Shown one piece after another: positions 25,486 through 33,164 of a stretch of DNA of 33,164 nucleotides (position 1 is the first letter of the stretch; each line of letters starts with the position of its first letter). The DNA lies in contig CAJLYQ010000014.1 in NCBI GenBank assembly GCA_905210905.1, forward strand, positions 1-33,164, given 5' to 3'. The position numbers were made by a program, and so were the translations under genes. The notes beneath the pieces were generated by a model. That model saw only the letters and a list, made by a program, of their open reading frames with translations. It had not been told where the DNA came from and made no database searches. The stretch comes from an uncultured Christensenella sp. (GTDB taxonomy: Bacteria; Bacillota; Clostridia; Christensenellales; DTU072).

Positions 25486-28114
25486 CGACGTTAAAATTCT
25501 TTTACTTGACTCAAACAGTCTGATTAACCGTGCTTTTCACGCTTTACCGCCGTTAATTAACAGCGACGGACTGTATACCAACGCGATTTACGGTTATATG
25601 ACGATGCTTAACAAACTAATAACCGAAGAAAAACCGACGCATATTTGCGCCGTTTTCGATTGTCGGGCAAAAACTTTCCGCCACGGAATGTACGACGGAT
25701 ATAAAGCGACGAGAAAGCCTATGCCGGAAGAACTTGCGATGCAGGTACCGGTTTTGCAACAGTTATTAGTTAAACTCGGAATAAAAATTCTTTATAAGGA
25801 AGGTTACGAAGCGGACGATATTCTCGGAACGCTGTCAAAACGCTTCAATTATCCCACGATTATCGTTACCGGGGACAGAGATTGTCTGCAACTGGTAAGC
25901 GATACGACGACTGTTTTTAACACGAAAAAAGGAATTACCGAAGTAAAAAAATATACGCCCGAACTTCTTGCCGAAGAAGGCTTTACGCCGCAGCAAATCA
26001 TCGAATACAAAGCGCTTGCCGGTGATTCGAGCGATAATATCCCCGGTTGCAGCGGAGTAGGCGATAAGACGGCAAAAGATTTGCTTTCCGAATATAAATG
26101 CGTAGACGGAATTTACGAACACATCGACGTAATCAAAGGCAAATTGAAAGAAAAATTACAAAACAATAAAGATATGGTAATGCTTAGCAAACGCCTTGCG
26201 ACCATAGACGTTTTTGCCGACGTCGAATGTAGTCTGGACGATATAGTTTATCTTAATCGTATAAGCGACGACGCTATAGATATGATGAAATATCTACAAT
26301 TTAAGAAACTTATCGAAAAATTTGCTCCCGATTATAAAGAAACCGACGTTAAGAGCACGGAAAGCAAAAAAAACGAAACAAAAGAAAAAACCTATGACGT
26401 CAGTTACGGCGAAAACAAAGAATACGAAAATAAAATAAAAAATTCGACCGCAGAAATAATCGAAATATCGGACGAAAATACGTTAACGGATGAAATAAAA
26501 AACATCAGCGAAAACGACAAAATTTTCTTTGATTTTACCGAAAGCAACGCAATTATCGGTATTGAAAATAAAATTTATTCGATAAAAACAACCGAAAATT
26601 TAATCGATACCGGTATTTCTTACGAAACCGTAATCGACGTCGTAAAACCGTTGGTCGCCGGGAAAAATCAAAAATTCTTTTTCGATGCAAAAAAAAATAT
26701 GCGTTTTTTATCGGCATACGGAGTTAAAATCGAAAAACCGTACGACGATTTACTTCTGATGGCATATTTAATAAACAACACTAAAGTCATTAAAAATGCC
26801 GAAATGCTTACGGAAGAGTATTGCTACTCTACCGAAAACGTATACGGTGCTTTGTGCGATATTTATCCGATTCTTAAAGAAAAAATTACGGAAAAAAATC
26901 TCACGAAATTATACTACGAAATCGAATTACCTTTAATCGAAGTTTTATTCGATATGGAGCAAACGGGTTTTTCGGTAAACGGAACTATGCTCGAAGAACT
27001 AAACGTAAAATACGCCAAAGAAATTAACGAATTATTGCAAGAAATTTATTCTTTGGCAGGACAAACTTTTAACGTTAATTCTAATAAACAGTTAGGTTTC
27101 GTCTTGTTCGATACGCTCGGTTTGCCACATTCGAAAAAAACAAAAACGGGTTATTCGGTAGACGCCGACACGTTGGAAGAACTGGATCATCCTATCGTAA
27201 CGGCAATTTTAAGATACAGAGAACTTGCCAAACTTAAATCGACTTACGTTGAAGGAATGAAACAAGTAATGAATCCTTTGACGGGAAAAGTTCATACCTG
27301 TTTTAATCAATGCATTACCGCAACCGGCAGACTTTCTTCTACCGAACCGAATTTACAGAACATTCCGATAAGAAAAAGCGAAGGGAGAGAGATCCGTAAA
27401 ATGTTCATTCCGAGCGAAGACAACGTTTTAGTCACCGCCGATTATTCGCAAATCGAACTTCGACTTCTCGCGCATTTTTCCGAAGAACCGAAACTTATCG
27501 AATCATATCAAAACGGTTGCGACATACACGCCTTGACTGCGAGCAAAATATTCAACGTTCCGCTTGAAGACGTTACGCCCGAAATGAGAACTTCCGCCAA
27601 AGCGGTTAATTTCGGTATTATTTACGGAATCAGCGGTTTCGGCTTATCGAAAAATGCTGGAGTAACGCGTTATCAGGCAAAAAACTTTATCGAACAGTAT
27701 TTTATAACCTATCCGAAAGTTAAAGAATATATGGACTCAAACGTAAGTTTAGCCAAAAAACAAGGATATTTAACGACTTTGTTCGGTAGAATACGTTATT
27801 TCCCCGAACTTACAAGTCCGAAATTTTCTATTCGCGCTTTCGGAGAAAGAGCGGCGATGAATATGCCTTTGCAGGGTACGGCAAGCGACATAATTAAAAT
27901 TTCGATGCTTAAAGTACACGACGCACTGAAAAATCAAGGACTAAAGGCAAAACTAATTCTTCAGGTACACGACGAACTCATCGTAGACACACCGAAAGAA
28001 GAAGAAGACGCAGTAAAAGAAATTCTTAAAAATAATATGGAAAGCGCGGCGAATTTGAGAGTTCCGCTTACCGTAAACGTTTCCTGCGGGAGTAACTGGT
28101 ATGCCTCGAAATAA
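25478..28114 (+). CDS. polA: DNA polymerase I
   Basis: Repair and Okazaki-fragment polymerase of 878 residues. The N-terminal 5'-3' flap nuclease (about 1-290) shows LLDSNSLINRAFHALP, AVFDCRAKTFRH, YKATRKPMPEELAMQ, and the acidic EADDILGTL and TGDRDCLQLV motifs. The middle 3'-5' exonuclease-like domain (about 320-480) is degenerate, as in many Firmicutes: I do not see an intact set of metal ligands. The family A polymerase domain has motif A DYSQIELRLLAHF (D655) and motif C VHDELIVD (D832). It starts inside the EIIC-like gene and overlaps coaE by 14 bases. Confidence 0.97.
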   Translation: MTNDVKILLLDSNSLINRAFHALPPLINSDGLYTNAIYGYMTMLNKLITEEKPTHICAVFDCRAKTFRHGMYDGYKATRKPMPEELAMQVPVLQQLLVKLGIKILYKEGYEADDILGTLSKRFNYPTIIVTGDRDCLQLVSDTTTVFNTKKGITEVKKYTPELLAEEGFTPQQIIEYKALAGDSSDNIPGCSGVGDKTAKDLLSEYKCVDGIYEHIDVIKGKLKEKLQNNKDMVMLSKRLATIDVFADVECSLDDIVYLNRISDDAIDMMKYLQFKKLIEKFAPDYKETDVKSTESKKNETKEKTYDVSYGENKEYENKIKNSTAEIIEISDENTLTDEIKNISENDKIFFDFTESNAIIGIENKIYSIKTTENLIDTGISYETVIDVVKPLVAGKNQKFFFDAKKNMRFLSAYGVKIEKPYDDLLLMAYLINNTKVIKNAEMLTEEYCYSTENVYGALCDIYPILKEKITEKNLTKLYYEIELPLIEVLFDMEQTGFSVNGTMLEELNVKYAKEINELLQEIYSLAGQTFNVNSNKQLGFVLFDTLGLPHSKKTKTGYSVDADTLEELDHPIVTAILRYRELAKLKSTYVEGMKQVMNPLTGKVHTCFNQCITATGRLSSTEPNLQNIPIRKSEGREIRKMFIPSEDNVLVTADYSQIELRLLAHFSEEPKLIESYQNGCDIHALTASKIFNVPLEDVTPEMRTSAKAVNFGIIYGISGFGLSKNAGVTRYQAKNFIEQYFITYPKVKEYMDSNVSLAKKQGYLTTLFGRIRYFPELTSPKFSIRAFGERAAMNMPLQGTASDIIKISMLKVHDALKNQGLKAKLILQVHDELIVDTPKEEEDAVKEILKNNMESAANLRVPLTVNVSCGSNWYASK

Positions 28115-28670
28115 AGAAATAATCGCAATAACCGGCGGAATAGGAGCAGGGAAAAGCGAAGTATGCAAAATTTTGCTTCAACACGGCGAAAAATGTATCT
28201 CTTGCGACGAAATTAACGCTGAACTATTGCTTAACGAACAATACTTAGACGGACTTAAAGCGATTTTCCCGAATGCAGTAATCGACGGAAAAGTCAACAA
28301 ACAACTTATAAAAGAACAAATCGCTTTACACGAAGAAAAAAGAAAAGCGTTAAACCGCTATTCGCACGAAAAAATTAAAGCCGAAATGCTTTCGCGAATA
28401 AACGAAGAAGAAGGTCGGGTTTTCGTGGAAGTTCCCGTGCTGAATCAGACCGATTATGCGCCGATTTTCGATAAAATTTGGGTGGTCGTTTCGGACGTTA
28501 CTCTGCGTAACGCTCGTATCGTCCTAAGGGACGGAATCGATGAAAAGTTTGCCGAAAAACTTATAGAAATGCAAAGCACGAACAACGATTACGGCGATAA
28601 AACGATTTACATAATAAACGACGGAGATAAAGCCGCGCTTGAGAAGAAAGTGGTCGATTTGTTGAAATGA
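28101..28670 (+). CDS. coaE: Dephospho-CoA kinase
   Basis: Phosphorylates dephospho-CoA in the last step of coenzyme A synthesis. The 189 residues have a P-loop ITGGIGAGKSEV near the start, the CDEINAELL segment that replaces the usual DAD/DxIAR region, and FVEVPVLNQTDYAPIFDKIWVV near 112. The helical CoA-binding lid is present. The order polA-coaE is common in Firmicutes. It overlaps dinB by 4 bases (ATGA). Confidence 0.93.
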   Translation: MPRNKEIIAITGGIGAGKSEVCKILLQHGEKCISCDEINAELLLNEQYLDGLKAIFPNAVIDGKVNKQLIKEQIALHEEKRKALNRYSHEKIKAEMLSRINEEEGRVFVEVPVLNQTDYAPIFDKIWVVVSDVTLRNARIVLRDGIDEKFAEKLIEMQSTNNDYGDKTIYIINDGDKAALEKKVVDLLK

Positions 28671-29893
28671 GCGCAATTCTTCACGTCGACGCAAATAATT
28701 TTTTTGCGTCCGTAACAATTAAGAATAATCCGCAATTAAAAGGTAAACCGGTGATAATTTGCGGCGATCCCGACAGAAGACACGGGATAGTTTTGGCGAA
28801 AAGCAACGAAGCGAAAAAACTCGGAATAAAGACGGCGACGACGATAGGAGAAGCGAAAAAATTATGCAAAGATCTGATCTGTATGCCGCCGGATTATGCG
28901 GAATATAAAAAATATTCGGAAAAACTTTACGAAATTTATAAGCGATATACGCCTTTAGTCGAAAGTTTCGGAATGGATGAATGTTGGCTTGACGTAACTG
29001 GCAGCACCAAATTATACGGAACTCCCGAAGAAATCGCAAACGATATTCGCGAAACCGTAAAAAAAGAACTCGGAATCACGGTTTCCGTAGGCGTTTCTTT
29101 TACTAAAACGTTTGCCAAACTCGGCAGCGATATGAAAAAACCCGACGCCGTAACGGTAATCGACGAAAATAATTATAAAGTTAAAGCGTGGTCGTTGCCC
29201 GTTTCCGATATGATTTACGTCGGAGATTCGGTAAAAAAAGTCCTTTTTGAGAATAAAATTTATACGATAGGGGATCTTGCTAATACTCCCGTTGAAAAAC
29301 TTAGCGAAATATGCGGAAAAAGCGGAGTTAAACTTCACGAATACGCAAACGGTACGGACGGAGAAAAGGTCAGCGCATATAACGACGAGTATATTCCCGA
29401 AAGCATTTCCAACGGCACTACCGGAGAAGAAGACGTTACTTCAAACCGATCCGCAAGAGCGTTGATTTATTCGTTAAGCGAGCTCGTCGCATTCCGTCTT
29501 CGAAAATACAATCTGATTGCGTACGGAGTGAGTATAAATGTTAAAGACGCGTCGTTTCGCAACGAGTCAAAGCAAACCAGACTGGAAACTCCTACCGCCG
29601 ACGCCAACGTTATTGCGCAAACCGCATATAACGGAATTATCAAACGTTTTCGGGTATCCGAAGAAAATCCTATCCGAACGATAATCGTCGGCGTATACAA
29701 CCTGAAAGACGAGAACTCGGTCTATCGGGATATGTTTGCCGAAGAAGAAGAGGAAAAACAAAGCGAAATCAATAAAAGAATGGATAAACTAAGAGATAAA
29801 TACGGTTTTTCCATCTTAAAACGAGCGATAGAACTTGACGATAAGTTTTACGGAATTAAGAAAAAAACGAAAAAAGAAGATAACGACAATTAA
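28667..29893 (+). CDS. dinB: Y-family DNA polymerase (DinB / Pol IV-like)
   Basis: Translesion polymerase of 408 residues. The palm holds the catalytic acids in ILHVDANNFFASV (D7 region) and SFGMDECWLDVTGS near 103. A steric-gate FF pair is present. GVSFTKTFAKLGSDMKKPD near 144 and a C-terminal little-finger domain follow. The usual clamp-binding QLSLF is only recalled by SVYRDMF near 362. The N-terminus reads NNFFASVT where most DinB proteins have DAFFASVE. No LexA-type operator is visible; expression probably follows the lacZ-polA transcript. Confidence 0.92.
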   Translation: MSAILHVDANNFFASVTIKNNPQLKGKPVIICGDPDRRHGIVLAKSNEAKKLGIKTATTIGEAKKLCKDLICMPPDYAEYKKYSEKLYEIYKRYTPLVESFGMDECWLDVTGSTKLYGTPEEIANDIRETVKKELGITVSVGVSFTKTFAKLGSDMKKPDAVTVIDENNYKVKAWSLPVSDMIYVGDSVKKVLFENKIYTIGDLANTPVEKLSEICGKSGVKLHEYANGTDGEKVSAYNDEYIPESISNGTTGEEDVTSNRSARALIYSLSELVAFRLRKYNLIAYGVSINVKDASFRNESKQTRLETPTADANVIAQTAYNGIIKRFRVSEENPIRTIIVGVYNLKDENSVYRDMFAEEEEEKQSEINKRMDKLRDKYGFSILKRAIELDDKFYGIKKKTKKEDNDN

Positions 29894-29923
29894 AAATACC
29901 GCGCTACAAAGCGCGGTATTTTT
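29892..29923. terminator. Bidirectional terminator after dinB
   Basis: Perfect stem AAAAATACCGCGC (29892-29904) and GCGCGGTATTTTT (29911-29923) with a 6-base loop. The left arm begins inside the dinB stop codon. The A/T-rich outer arms serve as U-tracts in both directions, ending dinB and the convergent degV-containing ORF. Confidence 0.93.
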
Positions 29924-29939
29924 GAGATAAATATTCTTT

Positions 29940-32015
29940 TTAATAATTTCTTGAATCGGCAACGTAAACGCAGGCAATCGTATCCGGACCGCAGTGAGTT
30001 CCGATAACGGGTCCGATGTAATAGTCCCAAACGTTTGCGTCGGGAATTCTTTCTTTGATTTTAGAGATTAAAATATCCGCGTCCGCTCTGCAATCGCCGT
30101 TAAGTACGACGATGGGATATTTGTCTACGTCGCGAACTCTCGCAACGACGTCGTCAACGATAGCGTTGATCGCTTTTTTTCTACCGTTTACTTTTCCGGC
30201 AGTGTAAAGTTTACCTTCGGAGTTAATTCTGACGATCGGTTTAACTTGGAGAAGGCTACCGAGCGTAGCCTGAACGGCGGAAAGTCTACCGCCTTTTTTA
30301 AGATAAAATAGGTCGTTAGGGGAGAACGACGCACAAACTCTCGGCGCAAATTCGGAAAGGAATTCTACGATTGCGTCGTTTGACTTTCCTTCGTTGTGCA
30401 TTTTAACGGCATAATAGCAGGGAAGTCCTGCGACAAGGCTTATTCCGCGAGTGTCGAAACGACGATATTTTGCGTCTGGATATTTCTCACGAAGTTCTTC
30501 AATCGCAATGTCATGATACTTAAAAGTACCGCTTAATTCCTCGGAAAAACTTACGTACAAAATGTCTTCGCCTTGCGCAAAGAAAGGTTCGAAATATTCC
30601 TTGTAAATCTCTACGTTAAGTCCGCTCGTGATAGGCATATTGCCCGCTCTTACGAGAGAGAAGAACTCTTTTGCGTCATAGGATTCGCCAAGGCTCACGC
30701 CCGCGCCCACGAGGTAGACCAGCGTGCTCTGCCCGCTCTCCAGTGTGAGGTCGGGAAAAAAGTAGCGCGCCGTGGCGGTGGGCTTGTCGGACAGGCGGTA
30801 GCCGGAAAGATTCACTGCGCTGCCGCTGCGGTTGGTGATTTCCACCCAGTCCGGAGAAGCTTCGCCCACTTCCAACGCCTTTTTGTTGGAACTCATGACT
30901 TCGGAGATGTAGATGCCGTTGTTGTTCTCTTCAAAAAAACGGTTGGAGAGCTCGGTCTGGCTCTCCACCGTGTTTTCCATGTTGGGGGTGGGCGCTTGCT
31001 GCACGGCGAACTCGCCCGTTCCGTCGGGAATGCGCGCATAAGAGGTGTCCACCTGAAGCTCCGGCACCTCCACGCGGTCGTAAAGATAGCCCTCCGGCGA
31101 ATAGAGCGAAATCGTCTCCCCGCCCGAAGAGATCTTAAAGTTCGTGTGAAAGGGTTCGGCGGAAACGTCGTTGCTGCCGTCGCAGTAGACGAGAATGCGC
31201 TCGCCAGCGCCGATGGTGCCCGAGGGGAAGATCCACCGCAGCGGCTTGTCCACGCTGTCCGAAAGGCCGTAGCCCGCAAGATCAATGGGGGAAGAGCCGG
31301 TGTTGACGATCTCGATCCAATCGGGGGTAAGACCCAGATTATCGGTCAGCGTCGTGGCGTTGGAGGACTGCACCTCGTTGATCTTCAAAACGCTCTCGCC
31401 GCGCTTGTCAAACTGCGCGATGTAGGCGTCGTGACCGGCCTGCGTGTTTTCATATCCGGGAGAATAGAGGGGGGTTTCCGTCCATTCCGTGCTGCTCTTG
31501 ATCTTGGAAACGTTGGCCTGCGTCGAGGAGCCGGAAACCGAGTCTACCGGGTTTGCGCCGGAGAAGAGATAGAGCGTCTCATCGCTGCTGAGCTTGAAGC
31601 TCGCGTGCAGGTTGCCGTCGGTCGCGGCGCGGTTCTTGCCCGAGAGGAATACCACGCGGTATTCGCCCGCCGAAAGCGTGATCGACGGCAGCGGATATTT
31701 CGTTGCGTCGTTATCACGGTCGGACAGCGAATAGCCGGAAAGAGACAGATCACCCGCAGTGGAGTTGTAAAGCTCCACCCAGCGGGGGTAATCGCCGTCC
31801 TCGTCGCGGACAGCCTTGTCGTTTTCCACCATCAGTTCCGATAGAACCAGCCCTGCGGAGCCGCTGGGCAGATCGGAACTGTCCATCTTGGTGCCGGAGG
31901 ATTCCGACGGGCCGTAGCTGGGCGTAAGCTGCTTGCCGCGGGCGTAGAGTATCACGCCCACGATGCCTGCGATCAGCACAAGAAGTATGATCAAATTCGA
32001 GGCTTTGCGCTTCAT
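29940..32015 (-). CDS. Chimeric ORF: lamin-tail-domain membrane protein joined to truncated DegV
   Basis: This is one open frame of 691 codons, but probably two proteins. Residues 1-443: a membrane anchor (hydrophobic 6-24), a Ser/Gly-rich linker, and three repeats resembling lamin-tail domains (about 57-158, 210-316, 368-440). Each has WVELYN / WIEIVN / WVEITN followed by LSGYSLSD-like turns; the third repeat is cut short. Residues 446-691: DegV, a fatty-acid-binding protein, from YDAKEFFSLVRAGNMPITS through ILYVSFSEELSGTF and FYLKKGGRLS to its natural end. About the first 45 DegV residues, including the usual start MKIAIVTDS-type strand, are missing. The ribosome site AAAGGA precedes ATG 32015. 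G+C jumps from about 43% to 63% at the domain join, so this is most likely an assembly or recombination chimera. Confidence 0.85.
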   Translation of the reverse strand: MKRKASNLIILLVLIAGIVGVILYARGKQLTPSYGPSESSGTKMDSSDLPSGSAGLVLSELMVENDKAVRDEDGDYPRWVELYNSTAGDLSLSGYSLSDRDNDATKYPLPSITLSAGEYRVVFLSGKNRAATDGNLHASFKLSSDETLYLFSGANPVDSVSGSSTQANVSKIKSSTEWTETPLYSPGYENTQAGHDAYIAQFDKRGESVLKINEVQSSNATTLTDNLGLTPDWIEIVNTGSSPIDLAGYGLSDSVDKPLRWIFPSGTIGAGERILVYCDGSNDVSAEPFHTNFKISSGGETISLYSPEGYLYDRVEVPELQVDTSYARIPDGTGEFAVQQAPTPNMENTVESQTELSNRFFEENNNGIYISEVMSSNKKALEVGEASPDWVEITNRSGSAVNLSGYRLSDKPTATARYFFPDLTLESGQSTLVYLVGAGVSLGESYDAKEFFSLVRAGNMPITSGLNVEIYKEYFEPFFAQGEDILYVSFSEELSGTFKYHDIAIEELREKYPDAKYRRFDTRGISLVAGLPCYYAVKMHNEGKSNDAIVEFLSEFAPRVCASFSPNDLFYLKKGGRLSAVQATLGSLLQVKPIVRINSEGKLYTAGKVNGRKKAINAIVDDVVARVRDVDKYPIVVLNGDCRADADILISKIKERIPDANVWDYYIGPVIGTHCGPDTIACVYVADSRNY
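30675..30695. other. Composition breakpoint inside the LTD-DegV ORF
   Basis: Hand counts give 52 of 120 G+C for 30541-30660 and 76 of 120 for 30721-30840. The change coincides with the codons for residues 441-447 (SLGESYD) of the ORF, where the third lamin-tail repeat stops and DegV begins. Everything to the left matches the rest of the window; everything to the right favours CTG, GCC and similar G/C-ending codons. Confidence 0.85.
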
Positions 32016-32311
32016 TTCAACAATCCTTTCCGAAAAAGATCGGGTTTTTTAAGCATCCTTAGTGTAACACAAAGGAGAGTGGTTTGCAAATCCAAGTGTT
32101 ACTATATAATAAGACGAGCATGGTGGAAAAAACGATGCAGCGGACACGTCTTTTCAATGGAAAAGGAGAAAAGGATCGAAATACTTTCCGGCGGGATTGA
32201 CGAAAAGGGGGCTGTGGCGTACAATGACGGTACATCTGGACGCCGCGTGGCGGCGTTCCTGCGCAAATAAGCGGGATCAACCTGCGGGTGCTCCCTTTGG
32301 AAGGTTGACGA
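32016..32311. other. Intergenic region between the LTD gene and ktrB
   Basis: These 296 bases hold the divergent promoter pair (32061-32110) and a GC-rich hairpin ACGCCGC-GTG-GCGGCGT (32240-32256, 7-bp stem) without a T-run. A short open frame for a 37-residue peptide (32157-32270) exists but lacks convincing support. I looked for a c-di-AMP riboswitch, which often precedes ktr genes, and did not recognise one. Confidence 0.6.
32061..32110. promoter_or_regulatory. Divergent promoters sharing a palindromic -35 box
   Basis: The palindrome TTGCAA (32084-32089) can serve both directions. On the minus strand it is 17 bases from TACACT (32066-32061), leading to the LTD gene. On the plus strand it is 15 bases (or TTTGCA 16 bases) from a consensus TATAAT (32105-32110), leading to ktrB. 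The related sequences AGTGTAACAC (32061-32070) and AAGTGTTACT (32095-32104) flank the shared box. Confidence 0.65.
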
Positions 32312-33164
32312 ATGAAGAGAAAAAAGAAACTGACGCTGCCCTCGTGGCTGCGGTCGGCATTGCACCCGTCCACGCTGACGGTGCTGAAAATAAAAAAGGA
32401 AATCTTTGCCCCTTCGCGCGTGCTGATGGCGGGCTTCTTTCTGGTGATTCTGGTAGGATCGCTGCTGCTGCATCTGCCCGCGGCGAGTACGCACGGGCGG
32501 CTGAGCTATATTGACGCACTGTTTACCGCAACCTCTGCCGTGTGCGTGACCGGACTTTCCGTGCTCGATCCGGGGCGCGATTTGACGCTGCTGGGACAGG
32601 TCATCTTGATCCTGCTCATCCAGCTGGGCGGTTTGGGATTCATGACCTTCGGCACGATGCTGCTGATCGTGCTGCGCAAGCGCATCACGCTCAGCGAGCG
32701 CCTGCTCATCTCCAACAGCTTAAATGAGGACGGCCTGCAGGGCATAGTGCGGCTGGTGATGCGCATCATGGGGCTGACGCTGTCCATCGAGGGCATTGGC
32801 GCAGTGCTGCTGATGACCCGGCTGATTCCCAAGCACGGCGTGGCGCGGGGCGTATGGTATTCGATCTTTCACGCCATTTCCGCCTTCTGCAACGCGGGCT
32901 TTGACCTGGCGGGCGGATTTGAGACTTACCGCAACGATCCCATCGTGATGCTGATCGTCATGGCGCTGATCACGCTGGGCGGCATCGGCTTTTCCGTAAT
33001 GTTCGATGTGCAGAAGAGCCAGGGACGCTTTTCCCGCCTGACGCTGCATTCCAAACTCGTGCTGGTGATTTCCGCGATCCTGACCGTGAGCGGCGCAGTG
33101 CTGTTCTTCCTGTTTGAGCATGACAATCCCCTGACGCTGGCAGACCCCATGCTGCACCCCGGCG
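32312..33164 (+). CDS. ktrB: Potassium uptake protein KtrB/TrkH family (3' end outside window)
   Basis: Membrane subunit of a Ktr-type K+ channel/transporter; 284 codons are present and the frame is still open at the window end. The basic N-terminus is followed by repeated hydrophobic segments and two selectivity-filter loops of the family: TSAVCVTGLSVLD near residue 77 and HAISAFCNAGFDL near 192. GGAAGG (32299-32304) lies 7 bases before ATG 32312. The regulatory subunit KtrA is not visible and would be expected downstream. Leucine is almost always CTG, unlike the genes before 30,680, so it belongs to the G+C-rich segment. Confidence 0.92.
   Translation, partial: MKRKKKLTLPSWLRSALHPSTLTVLKIKKEIFAPSRVLMAGFFLVILVGSLLLHLPAASTHGRLSYIDALFTATSAVCVTGLSVLDPGRDLTLLGQVILILLIQLGGLGFMTFGTMLLIVLRKRITLSERLLISNSLNEDGLQGIVRLVMRIMGLTLSIEGIGAVLLMTRLIPKHGVARGVWYSIFHAISAFCNAGFDLAGGFETYRNDPIVMLIVMALITLGGIGFSVMFDVQKSQGRFSRLTLHSKLVLVISAILTVSGAVLFFLFEHDNPLTLADPMLHPG

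Noticed and set aside
30573..31844. 423-codon plus-strand frame opposite the LTD gene
   Set aside because: Composition rich in Arg, Ala and Val typical of an antisense shadow of a G+C-rich gene; the minus strand has clear repeats and a signal anchor.
29940..32015. A genuine novel LTD-DegV two-domain protein
   Set aside because: DegV is truncated at its N-terminus, the third repeat is cut mid-domain, and the composition step lies exactly at the join.
32240..32256. GC-rich hairpin before ktrB as a terminator or c-di-AMP riboswitch
   Set aside because: No T-run follows it, and the conserved riboswitch core was not recognised.
32079..32270. Small frame (63 codons, or 37 from ATG 32157) upstream of ktrB
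   Set aside because: The longer form overlaps the promoter; the shorter lacks a placed ribosome site and any similarity I recognise.

Overview
The window is a piece of a Firmicutes (Clostridia-like) genome, most likely a metagenome contig. The evidence is an hrcA-grpE-dnaK-dnaJ heat-shock operon with a CIRCE operator, a DnaK without the long N-terminal insertion typical of Gram-negatives, an rpsU-dnaG-rpoD neighbourhood, trmK, and lysine synthesis by the DapL route. Bases 1 to about 30,680 are moderately AT-rich (about 43% G+C in the part I counted) with uniform codon use. I would not name a genus.

Layout. (1) 59-2002: rpmF, plsX and rnc, closed by a strong terminator. (2) 2083-9953: a CIRCE-controlled operon hrcA-grpE-dnaK-dnaJ-prmA-rsmE-mtaB-HIT, with overlaps or gaps of a few bases; chaperones lead and RNA/ribosome-modifying enzymes follow. 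(3) 9981-10256: rpsU on the minus strand, sharing a bidirectional terminator with the HIT gene. (4) 10282-19031: an unrecognised 102-residue gene, then dnaG-rpoD-trmK-Nif3-zinc ribbon protein-dapF-dapL-purA, ended by a terminator. Evenly spaced TTGTC boxes, some matching the Spo0A box, lie before both the small gene and dnaG. (5) 19054-20025: a Na/Pi-cotransporter-family gene on the minus strand. (6) 20083-29893: lacZ, a patatin-like lipase, an EIIC-like membrane protein, polA, coaE and dinB, all plus strand and almost gapless, ended by a bidirectional terminator. (7) 29940-33164: a minus-strand ORF and a divergent ktrB cut by the window end.

Region 7 holds the most important oddity. The 691-codon ORF joins a membrane-anchored protein with three lamin-tail-like domains to a DegV protein that has lost about its first 45 residues. 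Base composition switches at the same point (about 30,675-30,695): about 43% G+C to the left, about 63% to the right. The sequence to the right, including ktrB, looks like another genome. I read this as a chimeric contig join or, less likely, a recent illegitimate recombination, not as a natural fusion protein.

No tRNA, rRNA, CRISPR array, insertion sequence or phage gene was seen. No wholly new multi-gene system is evident. The best leads for new biology are the 102-residue gene with its boxes, and the lipase/EIIC pair translationally linked to polA.
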